Both the position numbers and the translations under genes were made by a program. Shown piece after piece: positions 42,069 to 51,088 of a stretch of DNA of 56,534 nt. How positions within the stretch are numbered: position 1 is the stretch's first letter; each line of letters opens with the position of its first letter. Origin of the DNA: an uncultured Muribaculaceae bacterium (lineage in GTDB: Bacteria; Bacteroidota; Bacteroidia; Bacteroidales; Muribaculaceae); assembly GCA_910588065.1 (NCBI GenBank), contig CAJUPZ010000019.1, positions 1 through 56,534 of the forward strand. Direction: 5' to 3'. Under the pieces are notes generated by a model. It was not told the DNA's origin, made no database searches, and worked only from the letters and a program-made list of their open reading frames with translations.

Positions 42069-43367
42069 ATGAATTACCGTCTTCTCACTCACCTTTTGCT
42101 GTGGGCTCTCGGCTGCATGGCACTCCGGGCATCCTCGCTGACCTTCTCCGGCGGGGAGCACAGTGTGGTGCGCCTCGACGCCGACAAGTCAACAGGGCTG
42201 AGCGCTATCTATGTAGCATATTCAACCGACGGGCTGTCAGCGGCTTACACCCCCGATTCCGATGCGGCGCAGGTGCGCTGGTACTCCTACGGCTACCGCG
42301 GCGGTGCATATGCAGAGCAGGTGGGCTCAGGCCTGAATTTCAACGGATTTAACGGGAGCGGAGGCTACATTGTTGAGGAGGACGACAAACGCACATACCT
42401 GTGGCTGTGCGACTACAGCTCGGCTCCGATGACTGCCGGTGAGCTGACTGTCACGTCCGCCGACTGCTCGGCCACCGAGCTCAGCTATTCCGGCTCAGCT
42501 CCGGCCCTCACCTACTATTCCGCCACCGGACGCAAGCTCGAGATTGACCGTGATATCTCGCTGACATACTATACACTCATGGCAGACGAAAACTCCTTCT
42601 CACAGCACACTGTCACCCGTAGCCTGCCATATATCGGCGCTACCATATCCGTCCCCGCGCCTCTCTGCGCCACCCGCTTCAGCATCAGCGGCGACCGCTT
42701 TCTGCGCGCATGGGGGCTCGGGATAGACTGCTCATCCGTGGTGTTCAATCCCGTGGCTGTCGAAGCTGTGTCATCAGCTGTTCAGGCAGGGCGCGATGTA
42801 CCAAACGAGCAGACCACCCCTGCCGGCGACGGAGCTGCGTTCGGAGGCTCAGCCCCGGTGGCCATGACCTTCAGCGCCGCTGTCAGCGATGCCGCGGTGT
42901 TCATGGAATGGCAGGTGGCCGACGACCCGGATTTCAACTCCATAACCCTGAGGGAGCGCGCCCTCTGTTTCGAGCACACCTTTACCGAAACCGCCACATC
43001 ATACGTGCGCTTTGTGTGCGCAAACGCCGACGGTTCATGTGAATGGACCGGCGACACATACACTGTTGCAATCGGCGAATCCCGCCTCAGATGCCCCAAC
43101 GCATTCTCACCCGGAGCCTCAGAAGGGGTCAACGACGAATGGAAAGTGAGCTACCGCTCGATAGTGCAGTTTGAATGCCATATCTTCAATTCGCTCGGCG
43201 TAAAGATTGCGCAGCTCAACGACCCGGCGCAGGGTTGGGACGGTAAATATAAAGGCTCATTTGTTAAACCCGGAGTGTATTACTACGTTATAAAAGCACG
43301 TGGCGCCGACGGCAAAGCCTACAACCTCAGCGGTGATATAAACATAGTAGGCTCCCGAACGCGCTGA
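42069..43367 (+). CDS. secreted protein with gliding-motility/T9SS type-B C-terminal domain
   Basis: 432 aa. A signal peptide (MNYRLLTHLLLWALGCMALRASS) precedes a beta-rich body of unknown function (about 25-330). The last 90 residues are a CHU_C-type domain: CPNAFSPGASEGVNDEWKVSY, FECHIFNSLGVKIAQ, GWDGKYKGSFVKPGVYYYVIKA. This domain is a type IX secretion sorting signal, which predicts a T9SS in the genome and surface or extracellular location. Confidence 0.88.
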   Translation: MNYRLLTHLLLWALGCMALRASSLTFSGGEHSVVRLDADKSTGLSAIYVAYSTDGLSAAYTPDSDAAQVRWYSYGYRGGAYAEQVGSGLNFNGFNGSGGYIVEEDDKRTYLWLCDYSSAPMTAGELTVTSADCSATELSYSGSAPALTYYSATGRKLEIDRDISLTYYTLMADENSFSQHTVTRSLPYIGATISVPAPLCATRFSISGDRFLRAWGLGIDCSSVVFNPVAVEAVSSAVQAGRDVPNEQTTPAGDGAAFGGSAPVAMTFSAAVSDAAVFMEWQVADDPDFNSITLRERALCFEHTFTETATSYVRFVCANADGSCEWTGDTYTVAIGESRLRCPNAFSPGASEGVNDEWKVSYRSIVQFECHIFNSLGVKIAQLNDPAQGWDGKYKGSFVKPGVYYYVIKARGADGKAYNLSGDINIVGSRTR

Positions 43368-43426
43368 ACAGCTACACCCAAACACACATACTCATATTAT
43401 TTATTTACAAACGGCAAAGCAACACT

Positions 43427-44353
43427 ATGAACAGACTCATCAAATCGACAATTATAGCAATAGCGGCAACCGCATTCACGGCAGCCGCCCAGACCCCCTC
43501 GGCAGTTCTAAATCCCACTGTGCCAAGCGCGGTGACTTTTGCCGGCTCCAAGATAAATCTCGACCGCGCCGACATGTATGAGCGCTACGACCGCGAGCTC
43601 ACCGCCCTCGCCTTCACCCACGGCAACACCCTCCTCACCATCAAGCGCGCAAACAAATACTTTCCCCTGATAGCACCGGTGCTGCAGCGCTACGGAGTGC
43701 CCGCCGACCTCATTTACATCGCCTGCATTGAAAGCTACCTCAACCCGAGGGCATACTCTCCCGCCAAGGCTGCCGGCCTGTGGCAGTTCATACCCGCGGC
43801 TGCCAAGCAATATGGCCTTGAGGTGAACGAATATGTGGACGAACGCTACCATCCCGTCAAAGCCACCGAAGCAGCCTGCAAGTTCCTGAAAAGCATGAAA
43901 AACCGGTTTGGCAACTGGGAAAGCGCCGCCGCAGGCTACAACGCCGGCAGCGCACGCATAGCCCGCGACCTCGAGGCGCAGGGGGTGACCACCGCCCACG
44001 ACCTCTACCTGCCCGACGAGACCTCGCGCTACATCTTCCGCCTGCTCGCCATGAAGGAAATAATGGAAAATCCCGCCAAATACGGATTTACCCTAACCCC
44101 GGACCAGCTCTACTACCCGGTGGAGTGCTCCTCGATAAAAGTCACCGGCCCGGTGGAGGACTGGGCCAAATGGGCCAAAAGCCACGGCACAAACTACATG
44201 ACCCTGCGCGACCTCAACCCCTGGATACGCGCCAAGTCCCTGCCTAACAAATCAGGCAAGACATACAACGTTCTTGTGCCTAAAAAAGGAGCCGTGATGC
44301 GCTCCAACCAACCGAAAAAAGTATATAACCCGAAATGGACAGCAAAAAATTGA
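43427..44353 (+). CDS. lytic transglycosylase domain protein, MltD-like
   Basis: 308 aa, exported (MNRLIKSTIIAIAATAFTAAAQ). The SLT domain has catalytic E102 in YIACIESYLNPRAYSPAKAAGLWQFIPAAAKQYGL and YNAGSARIARDL. It cleaves peptidoglycan glycan strands by transglycosylation in the periplasm. No LysM repeats are seen. The C-terminus overlaps the uvrA start by 19 nt. Confidence 0.92.
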   Translation: MNRLIKSTIIAIAATAFTAAAQTPSAVLNPTVPSAVTFAGSKINLDRADMYERYDRELTALAFTHGNTLLTIKRANKYFPLIAPVLQRYGVPADLIYIACIESYLNPRAYSPAKAAGLWQFIPAAAKQYGLEVNEYVDERYHPVKATEAACKFLKSMKNRFGNWESAAAGYNAGSARIARDLEAQGVTTAHDLYLPDETSRYIFRLLAMKEIMENPAKYGFTLTPDQLYYPVECSSIKVTGPVEDWAKWAKSHGTNYMTLRDLNPWIRAKSLPNKSGKTYNVLVPKKGAVMRSNQPKKVYNPKWTAKN

Positions 44354-47196
44354 ACATCCCTTCTTCTCAAAAACCGCTCTCTGTTCTCGGTGCGAGGGTC
44401 CACAATCTCAAAAACATTGATGTGACCATCCCACACAATTCACTTGCCGTGATAACCGGACTCAGCGGCAGCGGCAAGTCCTCACTCGCTTTCGACACAA
44501 TATACGCCGAAGGGCAGCGCAGATATATCGAGACATTCTCCGCCTACGCAAGAAATATGCTTGGCAATCTCCAGCGCCCGGACGTTGACAAAATCGACGG
44601 TCTCAGCCCCGTCATTGCCATCGAGCAGAAAACAATCAACCGTAACCCCCGCAGCACAATCGGCACAACAACAGAGATTTACGACTATCTCCGCCTGCTC
44701 TTTGCCCGCGCCGGCGAGGCCCGCAGCTACATCTCAGGCGAGCCGATGATAAAATACACCGAGGAGCGGATTGTCGACCTCATTGTTTCGAAATTCAACA
44801 GCCGCAAGATTTACATTCTCGCCCCTCTCGTCAAAAACCGAAAAGGCCACTACAAAGAGCTTTTCGACTCTCTGATGAAAAAAGGCTATCTCCACGCACG
44901 TGTTGACGGAGAGCTCAGGGAACTCGAATGGGGCATGAAGCTCGACCGCTACCGCAACCACTCCATAGAGCTTGTTGTGGACCGCCTCAAAGTGAGCGAA
45001 AAAGACACCGCCAGGCTGCGCGACACTGTTGCCGAAGCCCTGCGTCAGGGCGACCACGAGCTGATGGTGTACGACCTTGAGTCCGAACAAGTGAGCCACT
45101 ACAGCCAGCATCTCATGGACCCCGTCAGCGGCATCTCCTATCACGAACCCGCACCCCACAACTTCTCCTTCAACTCACCCCAGGGAGCATGCCCTTGCTG
45201 CAAGGGGCTCGGATATGTCAATATAGTTGACCGCGAGAAAATAATGCCGGACACCCGCCTGAGCATCAAAGAGGGGGGCATCGCTCCCCTTGGAAAATAC
45301 CGCAACTCAATGATTTTCTGGCAAATCCAGGCTATCTGCGAAAAACACGGCTTTGAGCTCACCACTCCTATCGCCAAGCTAAGCGACAAAGCGATCAGCG
45401 ACATTCTCAACGGCACAACCGAACGGCTCGTCATCAAAAACGACTCCCACTTTATCCAAAACTACTTCCAGCCCTACGAGGGGGTGATCAAATACATCGA
45501 GCTGCTCCAGAATGAGGAGGAGCTCACCGGCAGCCGCAGCTGGAGCGACCAGTTCTACTCGCGCGCCACCTGCCCCGAATGCTCCGGCGCGAGGCTCAAC
45601 CGCGAGGCTCTCCACTTTTTTGTCGACGGCAAAAACATAGCGGACCTGTGCCGGCTCGACATATCCTCACTGTACCGGTGGAGCTGCGAGGTGGAGAGCC
45701 GTCTCTCCCCCACCCAGGCATATATCGCCAGGGAGATTCTGAAAGAGATACGCTCCCGCCTCGGATTTCTGGTGGATGTAGGCCTCGGCTACCTGTCGCT
45801 CGACCGCAACTCCGCAACCCTCAGCGGCGGTGAGAGCCAGCGCATACGCCTCGCCACCCAGATAGGCAGCGAGCTCGTAAATGTGCTCTACATCCTCGAC
45901 GAGCCGAGCATCGGACTCCATCAGCGCGACAACCGCCGCCTCATCGACTCGCTCAAGAAGCTGCGCGATGCCGGCAATTCTGTCATCGTCGTTGAGCACG
46001 ACAAAGACATGATGCTGCAGGCTGACTACATTGTTGACGTAGGCCCCAAAGCGGGACGCCGCGGCGGCGAGGTGGTGTTTCAGGGCACCCCGCAGAAAAT
46101 GGTCACCGGCGACACTCTCACCGCGCAATACCTCAACGGCCACAAGCAGATAGCTGTGCCTCAGAGCCGCCGTACCGGCAACGGCAAGCAGCTCATTCTC
46201 AAAGGAGCTACCGGCAACAATCTGCACAATGTTACCCTGACACTGCCCCTCGGCACACTCACTTGCGTTGCAGGAGTGAGCGGCAGCGGCAAATCATCGC
46301 TCATAAACTCCACCCTGCGCCCCATACTCACCCAAAGGTTCTACCGCTCCCACGAGCAGCCTCTGCCTTACGACAGCATCGAAGGGATTGAAGGGATAGA
46401 CAAGGTGGTGACAGTGGACCAGTCGCCCCTCGGCAAATCCCCGCGCTCAAACCCCGCCACATACACCGGGGTGTTCACCGACATCAGAAACCTTTTTGTG
46501 GAGCTCACCGAATCGCGCATCAGAGGCTACCGCCCGGGGCGCTTCTCCTTCAATGTCAGCGGCGGAAGATGCGAAACCTGCGGCGGCAACGGCTACCGCA
46601 CCATCGAGATGAACTTTCTGCCCGACGTGCTTGTGCCCTGCGAGACATGTGGCGGCAAACGCTACAACCGCGAAACCCTTGAAGTGCGCTTCAAAGGCAA
46701 ATCCATTGCCGATGTGCTCGACATGACAATCAACCAGGCTGTGGAATTCTTTGCCAGCGTGCCCTCCATCCTGAAAAAAATAAAGGTGTTGCAGGATATC
46801 GGCCTCGGATACATAAAGCTCGGGCAGCCATCCTCAACCCTCAGCGGCGGGGAAAACCAGCGAGTGAAACTCGCCACCGAGCTTGCCAAACGCGACACCG
46901 GCAACACCCTCTTCATCCTCGACGAGCCCACTACCGGACTCCACTTCGAGGACATAAACACCCTACTCGGTGTTTTCAACAGGCTTGTTGACAAAGGCAA
47001 CACCGTGCTGGTGATAGAGCACAACCTCGATATTGTCAAATGCGCCGACCATGTCATCGACATGGGTCCCGAAGGAGGAGCGGCCGGAGGTGAAATCATC
47101 GCTACCGGCACCCCCGAGCAGATTGCCGCCGGCAATTCACCCACAGCAGCCTTTCTGCGCGAGGAGCTTGACGCCGCCCGCCTTACCAATGGTTAA
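44335..47196 (+). CDS. uvrA: UvrABC excinuclease subunit A
   Basis: 953-aa damage-recognition ATPase with two ABC modules. First Walker A GLSGSGKSS near residue 42, second GVSGSGKSSLINSTL near 647. Signatures LSGGESQRIRLATQIGS and LSGGENQRVKLATELAK; Walker B regions end in LDEPSIGLHQRD and LDEPTTGLHFED. Zinc-finger cysteines are seen in CPCCKGLG, CPECSGARL and the module CETCGGNGYRTIEMNFLPDVLVPCETCGGKRY. The ATG at 44335 lies within the transglycosylase end; Met at another start further in is possible. A second UvrA elsewhere in the genome cannot be excluded. Confidence 0.96.
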   Translation: MDSKKLNIPSSQKPLSVLGARVHNLKNIDVTIPHNSLAVITGLSGSGKSSLAFDTIYAEGQRRYIETFSAYARNMLGNLQRPDVDKIDGLSPVIAIEQKTINRNPRSTIGTTTEIYDYLRLLFARAGEARSYISGEPMIKYTEERIVDLIVSKFNSRKIYILAPLVKNRKGHYKELFDSLMKKGYLHARVDGELRELEWGMKLDRYRNHSIELVVDRLKVSEKDTARLRDTVAEALRQGDHELMVYDLESEQVSHYSQHLMDPVSGISYHEPAPHNFSFNSPQGACPCCKGLGYVNIVDREKIMPDTRLSIKEGGIAPLGKYRNSMIFWQIQAICEKHGFELTTPIAKLSDKAISDILNGTTERLVIKNDSHFIQNYFQPYEGVIKYIELLQNEEELTGSRSWSDQFYSRATCPECSGARLNREALHFFVDGKNIADLCRLDISSLYRWSCEVESRLSPTQAYIAREILKEIRSRLGFLVDVGLGYLSLDRNSATLSGGESQRIRLATQIGSELVNVLYILDEPSIGLHQRDNRRLIDSLKKLRDAGNSVIVVEHDKDMMLQADYIVDVGPKAGRRGGEVVFQGTPQKMVTGDTLTAQYLNGHKQIAVPQSRRTGNGKQLILKGATGNNLHNVTLTLPLGTLTCVAGVSGSGKSSLINSTLRPILTQRFYRSHEQPLPYDSIEGIEGIDKVVTVDQSPLGKSPRSNPATYTGVFTDIRNLFVELTESRIRGYRPGRFSFNVSGGRCETCGGNGYRTIEMNFLPDVLVPCETCGGKRYNRETLEVRFKGKSIADVLDMTINQAVEFFASVPSILKKIKVLQDIGLGYIKLGQPSSTLSGGENQRVKLATELAKRDTGNTLFILDEPTTGLHFEDINTLLGVFNRLVDKGNTVLVIEHNLDIVKCADHVIDMGPEGGAAGGEIIATGTPEQIAAGNSPTAAFLREELDAARLTNG

Positions 47197-47281
47197 GGTA
47201 CTTTATAAAAACTGAAAAGCGCAAACAACACCCCGCCCGCAAATGTTTCTTAGGCAAACTAACCAATAAAACAGATTGCCT

Positions 47282-47848
47282 ATGCAAACAATCATCAATA
47301 GCAACATCCCCGAATTCTCCGTTCAGGCATACGTCAACGGCGAATTCAAAACCATTTCAAACGCCGACCTTGCCGGCAAATGGTCAATTTTCTTCTTTTA
47401 CCCCGCAGACTTCACCTTTGTTTGCCCCACAGAGCTCCTTGACATGGCCGAAAACTACGACAAATTTCGCCAGCTCGGCGCTGAGGTATACGCCGTAAGC
47501 ACCGACACCCAGTTCACACACAAGGCCTGGCACGACAGCTCCGAAAGCATCTCAAAAGTGAAATACCCCATGCTCGCCGACAAAACCGGCGCTCTCAGCG
47601 AAGCTTTCGGCGTGCTCAACCCCAATGACTTCCTCGCTTACCGCGGCACATTCATTGTCAACCCCCAGGGTGTCATAAAAGTGGCCGAGATAAACGACAA
47701 CGGCATCGGACGAAACTCCGAGGAGCTTCTGCGCAAACTTGAAGCAGCGCAGTTTGTTGCCGAACACGGCGATCAGGTGTGCCCCGCCAGATGGAAAAAA
47801 GGCGACGCCACCCTCACCCCCGGCATCGAGCTTGTCGGCAAAATCTAA
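47282..47848 (+). CDS. ahpC: peroxiredoxin, AhpC type
   Basis: Two-cysteine peroxiredoxin, 188 aa, reducing H2O2 and organic peroxides. Peroxidatic C48 in ADFTFVCPTEL and resolving C167 in GDQVCPARWKKG. The ATG at 47282 is preferred over the TTG two codons earlier. No ahpF reductase gene is adjacent. Monocistronic, with a terminator behind it. Confidence 0.96.
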   Translation: MQTIINSNIPEFSVQAYVNGEFKTISNADLAGKWSIFFFYPADFTFVCPTELLDMAENYDKFRQLGAEVYAVSTDTQFTHKAWHDSSESISKVKYPMLADKTGALSEAFGVLNPNDFLAYRGTFIVNPQGVIKVAEINDNGIGRNSEELLRKLEAAQFVAEHGDQVCPARWKKGDATLTPGIELVGKI

Positions 47849-47877
47849 GAATAGCCCATAAGTAAGTTTTAATATCG

Positions 47878-47916
47878 TGGAGCAGAGGCCGAATCCGGTC
47901 GCTGCTCCATTTTTTT
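47878..47916 (+). terminator. intrinsic terminator after ahpC
   Basis: Stem TGGAGCAG / CTGCTCCA (47878-47885 and 47902-47909), then TTTTTTT (47910-47916). Confidence 0.85.
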
Positions 47917-47933
47917 ATGGGTGGGGAGTAACA

Positions 47934-47963
47934 AAAAAGCACACCGCAAGCGGTGTGCTTTTT
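47934..47963. terminator. bidirectional terminator, ahpC and ferredoxin ends
   Basis: Perfect 14-bp hairpin AAAAAGCACACCGC-AA-GCGGTGTGCTTTTT. It has U-runs when read on either strand and lies between the convergent ahpC and ferredoxin genes. Confidence 0.85.
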
Positions 47964-47982
47964 GTGTGGTTCGGCGGGTGAC

Positions 47983-48150
47983 TTAGCCCGGAATGATTGC
48001 TTCGCTGGGGCAAACTTCTGCGCAGCTGCCGCATTCGATGCAGGTATCGGGATCGATGTGATAGATATCGCCCTCTGAGATAGCTTCTACGGGACAAACG
48101 GGGAGGCATGTTCCGCAAGCAACACATTTGTCGGTAATAACGTATGCCAT
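47983..48150 (-). CDS. 2[4Fe-4S] ferredoxin, 55 aa
   Basis: Small electron carrier read from ATG at 48150 to TAA at 47983, 55 aa. Two CxxCxxCxxxCP cluster motifs are visible: CVACGTCLPVCPVEAI and CIECGSCAEVCPSEAI. This clostridial-type layout binds two [4Fe-4S] clusters. It has its own promoter box (48204-48211) and is convergent with ahpC. The neighbouring 2-oxoacid oxidoreductase makes it a natural electron acceptor, but this is inference. Confidence 0.93.
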   Translation of the reverse strand: MAYVITDKCVACGTCLPVCPVEAISEGDIYHIDPDTCIECGSCAEVCPSEAIIPG

Positions 48151-48203
48151 AATGGTAACTTGGATAAAATTATACGAATAAGTTTATTTGGATAAATACA
48201 TTG

Positions 48204-48211
48204 CAAAAGTA
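48204..48211 (-). promoter_or_regulatory. -7 promoter element of the ferredoxin gene
   Basis: Minus-strand TACTTTTG, 53 nt upstream of the ferredoxin ATG. A weak TTG-containing -33 box lies about 18 nt upstream. Confidence 0.5.
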
Positions 48212-48252
48212 AAAAGAATAATTGAATCAGCAAGAGCTAAAGCAATTATTTT

Positions 48253-48792
48253 TTAGCCGTTCACCAAATCCATGCCTTTCATTATTGCCTGACGGTTGAG
48301 GTCCAGCAGGTTGTGGTGACGCTCGGGCAACACTTTTTTCAGTCCTGCCATCACACTCTCCACCGGCACTATGTTTCTGATTTTAAGCAGGGCTCCGAGC
48401 ACTATCATGTTGTAGGTCTTGGAGTTGTTCATATCAAAGGTTGCCTCCATCGCATCCACGCGATATACATTTATATCTGTGCGCTGCGGAGCGCGGTGGA
48501 TACCATACGAATCATAGATGAGTGTTCCGCCGGGCTTCACCTTGCTCTCGAATTTGTCGAGGCTCTGCTGGTTGAGAATCACGGCGGTGTCGAATGTGTC
48601 GAGCACCGGCGAGCTGATGGGGCCGTCGCTGAGTATCACTGTCACATTTGCTGTGCCTCCGCGCTGCTCGGGTCCGTAAGATGGCATCCAAGTGACTTCA
48701 AGGTCATCGCTGAGAGCCGCGTATGCAAGAATCTTGCCCATTGAGAGGACACCCTGCCCTCCGAATCCGGCAACAATTATCTCTTCTTTCAT
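48253..48792 (-). CDS. 2-oxoacid:ferredoxin oxidoreductase, gamma subunit
   Basis: 179 aa, POR gamma domain. IIVAGFGGQGVLSMGKILAYA is the family N-terminus, with GPEQRGGTANVTVILSD and ALLKIRNIVPVESVMAGLKKVLP further in. Works with the alpha, beta and delta subunits next to it. Start overlaps the beta gene stop by 4 nt (ATGA). Confidence 0.93.
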   Translation of the reverse strand: MKEEIIVAGFGGQGVLSMGKILAYAALSDDLEVTWMPSYGPEQRGGTANVTVILSDGPISSPVLDTFDTAVILNQQSLDKFESKVKPGGTLIYDSYGIHRAPQRTDINVYRVDAMEATFDMNNSKTYNMIVLGALLKIRNIVPVESVMAGLKKVLPERHHNLLDLNRQAIMKGMDLVNG

Positions 48793-49559
48793 TTGGTTTC
48801 GTTTTTGAGGTCGCCCGGAGGATAGGCTTCAAACATATTCTCCACCATCCACTGGTTTGATTTAGCCGGAGTCATTTTCCATCCGCTGCTGCAGGTGCTC
48901 ACAATCTCCACCACAGATGTGCCTTTGCCTGCCATGCTGTTTTCAAAAGCTTTTTTTATCGCGGCTTTTGCCTTGCGCACTGATGCGGGAGTGTGGACGC
49001 TCTGGCGGGTGACGTAGCAGGTGCCGGGCAACTGTGCGAGCAGTTCGGTTATTTTAAGGGGATAGCCGTTGAGATCCACCCGCCTGCCGTAGGGTGTGGT
49101 GGATGTCGCCATACCCTCGAGGGTGGTTGGAGCCATCTGTCCTCCGGTCATGCCGTAGATGCCGTTGTTGATGAATATTATGGCTATGTTCTCGCCACGG
49201 TTTGCTGCATGGATTGTTTCGGCGGTGCCGATGGCGGCGAGGTCGCCGTCGCCCTGGTATGTGAACACCAGACGTCCGGGATTCAATCTCTTCACTGCGG
49301 TGGCAACTGCCGGAGCTCTGCCGTGGGCGGCTTCAATCCAGTCTATATCAATATAGTTGTAGGCGAATACGGCACATCCCACCGGAGCTATGCCGATGGC
49401 TATGTGCTCCGCGCCCATCTCTTCAATTATCTCAGCGACAAGCCGGTGCACCACTCCGTGGCTGCAGCCCGGGCAGTAGTGCATATTGTTGTCGTTGAGC
49501 AGCCGAGGCTTGGAGTAGACAATGTTTTGCGGCTGCTTTATGTAATCGGTATTATCCAT
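48789..49559 (-). CDS. 2-oxoacid:ferredoxin oxidoreductase, beta (thiamine-binding) subunit
   Basis: 256 aa. Thiamine diphosphate binding is shown by HYCPGCSHGVVHRLVAEI, GVAFAYNYID-like VGCAVFAYNYIDIDWIEAAHGRAPAVATAVKRLNPG, then GDGDLAAIGTAE and the metal/diphosphate loop INNGIYGMTGGQMAPTT. The alpha gene stop overlaps its start by 8 nt (ATGGATAA). Confidence 0.94.
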   Translation of the reverse strand: MDNTDYIKQPQNIVYSKPRLLNDNNMHYCPGCSHGVVHRLVAEIIEEMGAEHIAIGIAPVGCAVFAYNYIDIDWIEAAHGRAPAVATAVKRLNPGRLVFTYQGDGDLAAIGTAETIHAANRGENIAIIFINNGIYGMTGGQMAPTTLEGMATSTTPYGRRVDLNGYPLKITELLAQLPGTCYVTRQSVHTPASVRKAKAAIKKAFENSMAGKGTSVVEIVSTCSSGWKMTPAKSNQWMVENMFEAYPPGDLKNETK

Positions 49560-50637
49560 TTGTCAAAAACTGAGCTTTAAATGCGTCGAGCACCTCCTGC
49601 GGGTTAGGCACAATGCCTCCGAGGCGTCCGAAGTGTGTCACAGGCACACGTCCCATTGCCGCCATACGCACATCTTCTATCATCTGGCCTGCGTTGAGTT
49701 CAACAACGAGCATACCCTTCACTCTACGGCTCAGCTCGTCGATAATCTGCGAGGGGAACGGCCATAGGGTGATGGGACGTATCATTCCCACCTTTATGCC
49801 CTCTTTTCTGGCATCTTCGATAGCTTTGAGGCATATTCTGGCCATGGAGCCGAATGCCACGAAGATATAGTCGGCGTCATCGGTGAAATATTCCACATAC
49901 CTCACCTCGTTGGCCTTGATAGCGTCGTATGTGCGCTGATAGCGGAGGTTGTTCTCCTCCATCCTGTAGCTGTCGAGCTCAAGGGTTGTGAGGATATTCG
50001 GTTTGCGTCCTTCGGGGCGTCCGGTGACAGCCCAGGGACACTGCTGTGCAATCTCCTCATCCGTGCGCCGCGGACGAAATTCGGGGAGCACGACCTTTTC
50101 CATCATCTGGCCGACAATGCCGTCGGCAAGAATCATTGCCGGTGTGCGGTATTTGAACGCGAGGTCAAATCCGAGTCCCACAAAATCGGCCATCTCCTGA
50201 ACGGTAGCCGGGGCGAGAACTATGAAGTGGTAGTCACCATGGCCGCCACCTTTTGTGGCCTGGAAATAGTCGGCCTGCGAGGGGTGGATTGTGCCGAGGC
50301 CGGGGCCACCGCGCATAACATTTATAACAAGAGCCGGCAATTCACCGGCAGCGATGTAGCTCAAGCCCTCAGCCATGAGGCTGACGCCCGGACTTGATGA
50401 TGATGTCATGACCGCTTTGCCGGTTGAGGCGCCGCCATACACCATATTTATAGCGGCGACTTCGCTCTCTGCCTGAAGCACAACCATGCCGGTGGTTTCC
50501 CACGGCATCAGGGCCTCAAGGGTTTCGAGCACCTCGCTCTGCGGGGTGATAGGGTAGCCGAAGTAGCCATCCACGCCGTATCTGACAGCGGCGTGCGCAA
50601 TCGCTTCGTTACCCTTCATGAGTCTTACTTCTTCCAT
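49552..50637 (-). CDS. vorB: 2-oxoacid:ferredoxin oxidoreductase, alpha subunit (VorB-like)
   Basis: 361 aa from the ATG at 50637; an upstream frame adds 36 residues lying within the delta gene and is rejected. MEEVRLMKGNEAIAHAAVRYGVDGYFGYPITPQSEVLETLEAL is the usual N-terminus, then QAESEVAAINMVYGGASTGKAVMTSSSSPGVSLM and the C-terminal VFVAFGS-like segment and RPITLWPFPSQ. It oxidatively decarboxylates branched 2-oxoacids or 2-oxoglutarate to the acyl-CoA, reducing ferredoxin. Resemblance is to proteins labelled VorB (2-ketoisovalerate); the exact substrate is not proven. Confidence 0.88.
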   Translation of the reverse strand: MEEVRLMKGNEAIAHAAVRYGVDGYFGYPITPQSEVLETLEALMPWETTGMVVLQAESEVAAINMVYGGASTGKAVMTSSSSPGVSLMAEGLSYIAAGELPALVINVMRGGPGLGTIHPSQADYFQATKGGGHGDYHFIVLAPATVQEMADFVGLGFDLAFKYRTPAMILADGIVGQMMEKVVLPEFRPRRTDEEIAQQCPWAVTGRPEGRKPNILTTLELDSYRMEENNLRYQRTYDAIKANEVRYVEYFTDDADYIFVAFGSMARICLKAIEDARKEGIKVGMIRPITLWPFPSQIIDELSRRVKGMLVVELNAGQMIEDVRMAAMGRVPVTHFGRLGGIVPNPQEVLDAFKAQFLTNG

Positions 50638-50663
50638 TCTATATCGAGTGGTATGAGTGTTTA

Positions 50664-50900
50664 TTAATCGTTGGTGCTTACCATCCGGTAAACGGTTATG
50701 CAACCGTCGGGGCAAACAGTAGCGCATGCGGCGCAACCTATGCAAGCGAGCGGATTGTCTACAAACGCAAAGTGATAGCCCCGGTTGTTAACCTCCTTGG
50801 GTTGTAAACCGAGCACATCGCACGGGCAGGCAACCACACACAGGTCGCAGCCCTTGCAGCGTTCGGCGTTTATGTCTACGGCTCCTTTTGCTTTTGCCAT
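50664..50900 (-). CDS. 2-oxoacid:ferredoxin oxidoreductase, delta (4Fe-4S) subunit
   Basis: 78 aa ferredoxin-like subunit. Two cluster motifs: CKGCDLCVVACPCDVLGL and CIGCAACATVCPDGCI. First gene of the four-gene operon, passing electrons from the thiamine site to external ferredoxin. Its upstream region (50901-51088) contains a promoter and no gene. Confidence 0.92.
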   Translation of the reverse strand: MAKAKGAVDINAERCKGCDLCVVACPCDVLGLQPKEVNNRGYHFAFVDNPLACIGCAACATVCPDGCITVYRMVSTND

Positions 50901-50948
50901 ATATGTTTGCGGTCGTTATTATGGGTTTGTCTTATATTGTAATTACTG

Positions 50949-50956
50949 CAAAATTA
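50949..50956 (-). promoter_or_regulatory. -7 promoter element of the 2-oxoacid oxidoreductase operon
   Basis: Minus-strand TAATTTTG, 48 nt upstream of the delta-subunit ATG. No clear -33 box was found. Confidence 0.5.
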
Positions 50957-51088
50957 CACATTTTTCTATAACGATACCCTTTTTAACACAGAGTTAACCT
51001 ATGGCACATATAAGCCGCAAATGTGCCATAATAGCGACTAATGTAGCCAAATGCGTAAATGTTAGGCAGATAATGTGAGGTGTCATTG

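Noticed and set aside
44335..47196. Mobile or resistance-type ABC ATPase instead of uvrA
   Set aside because: Two ABC modules plus zinc-finger cysteine modules at the right places identify uvrA.
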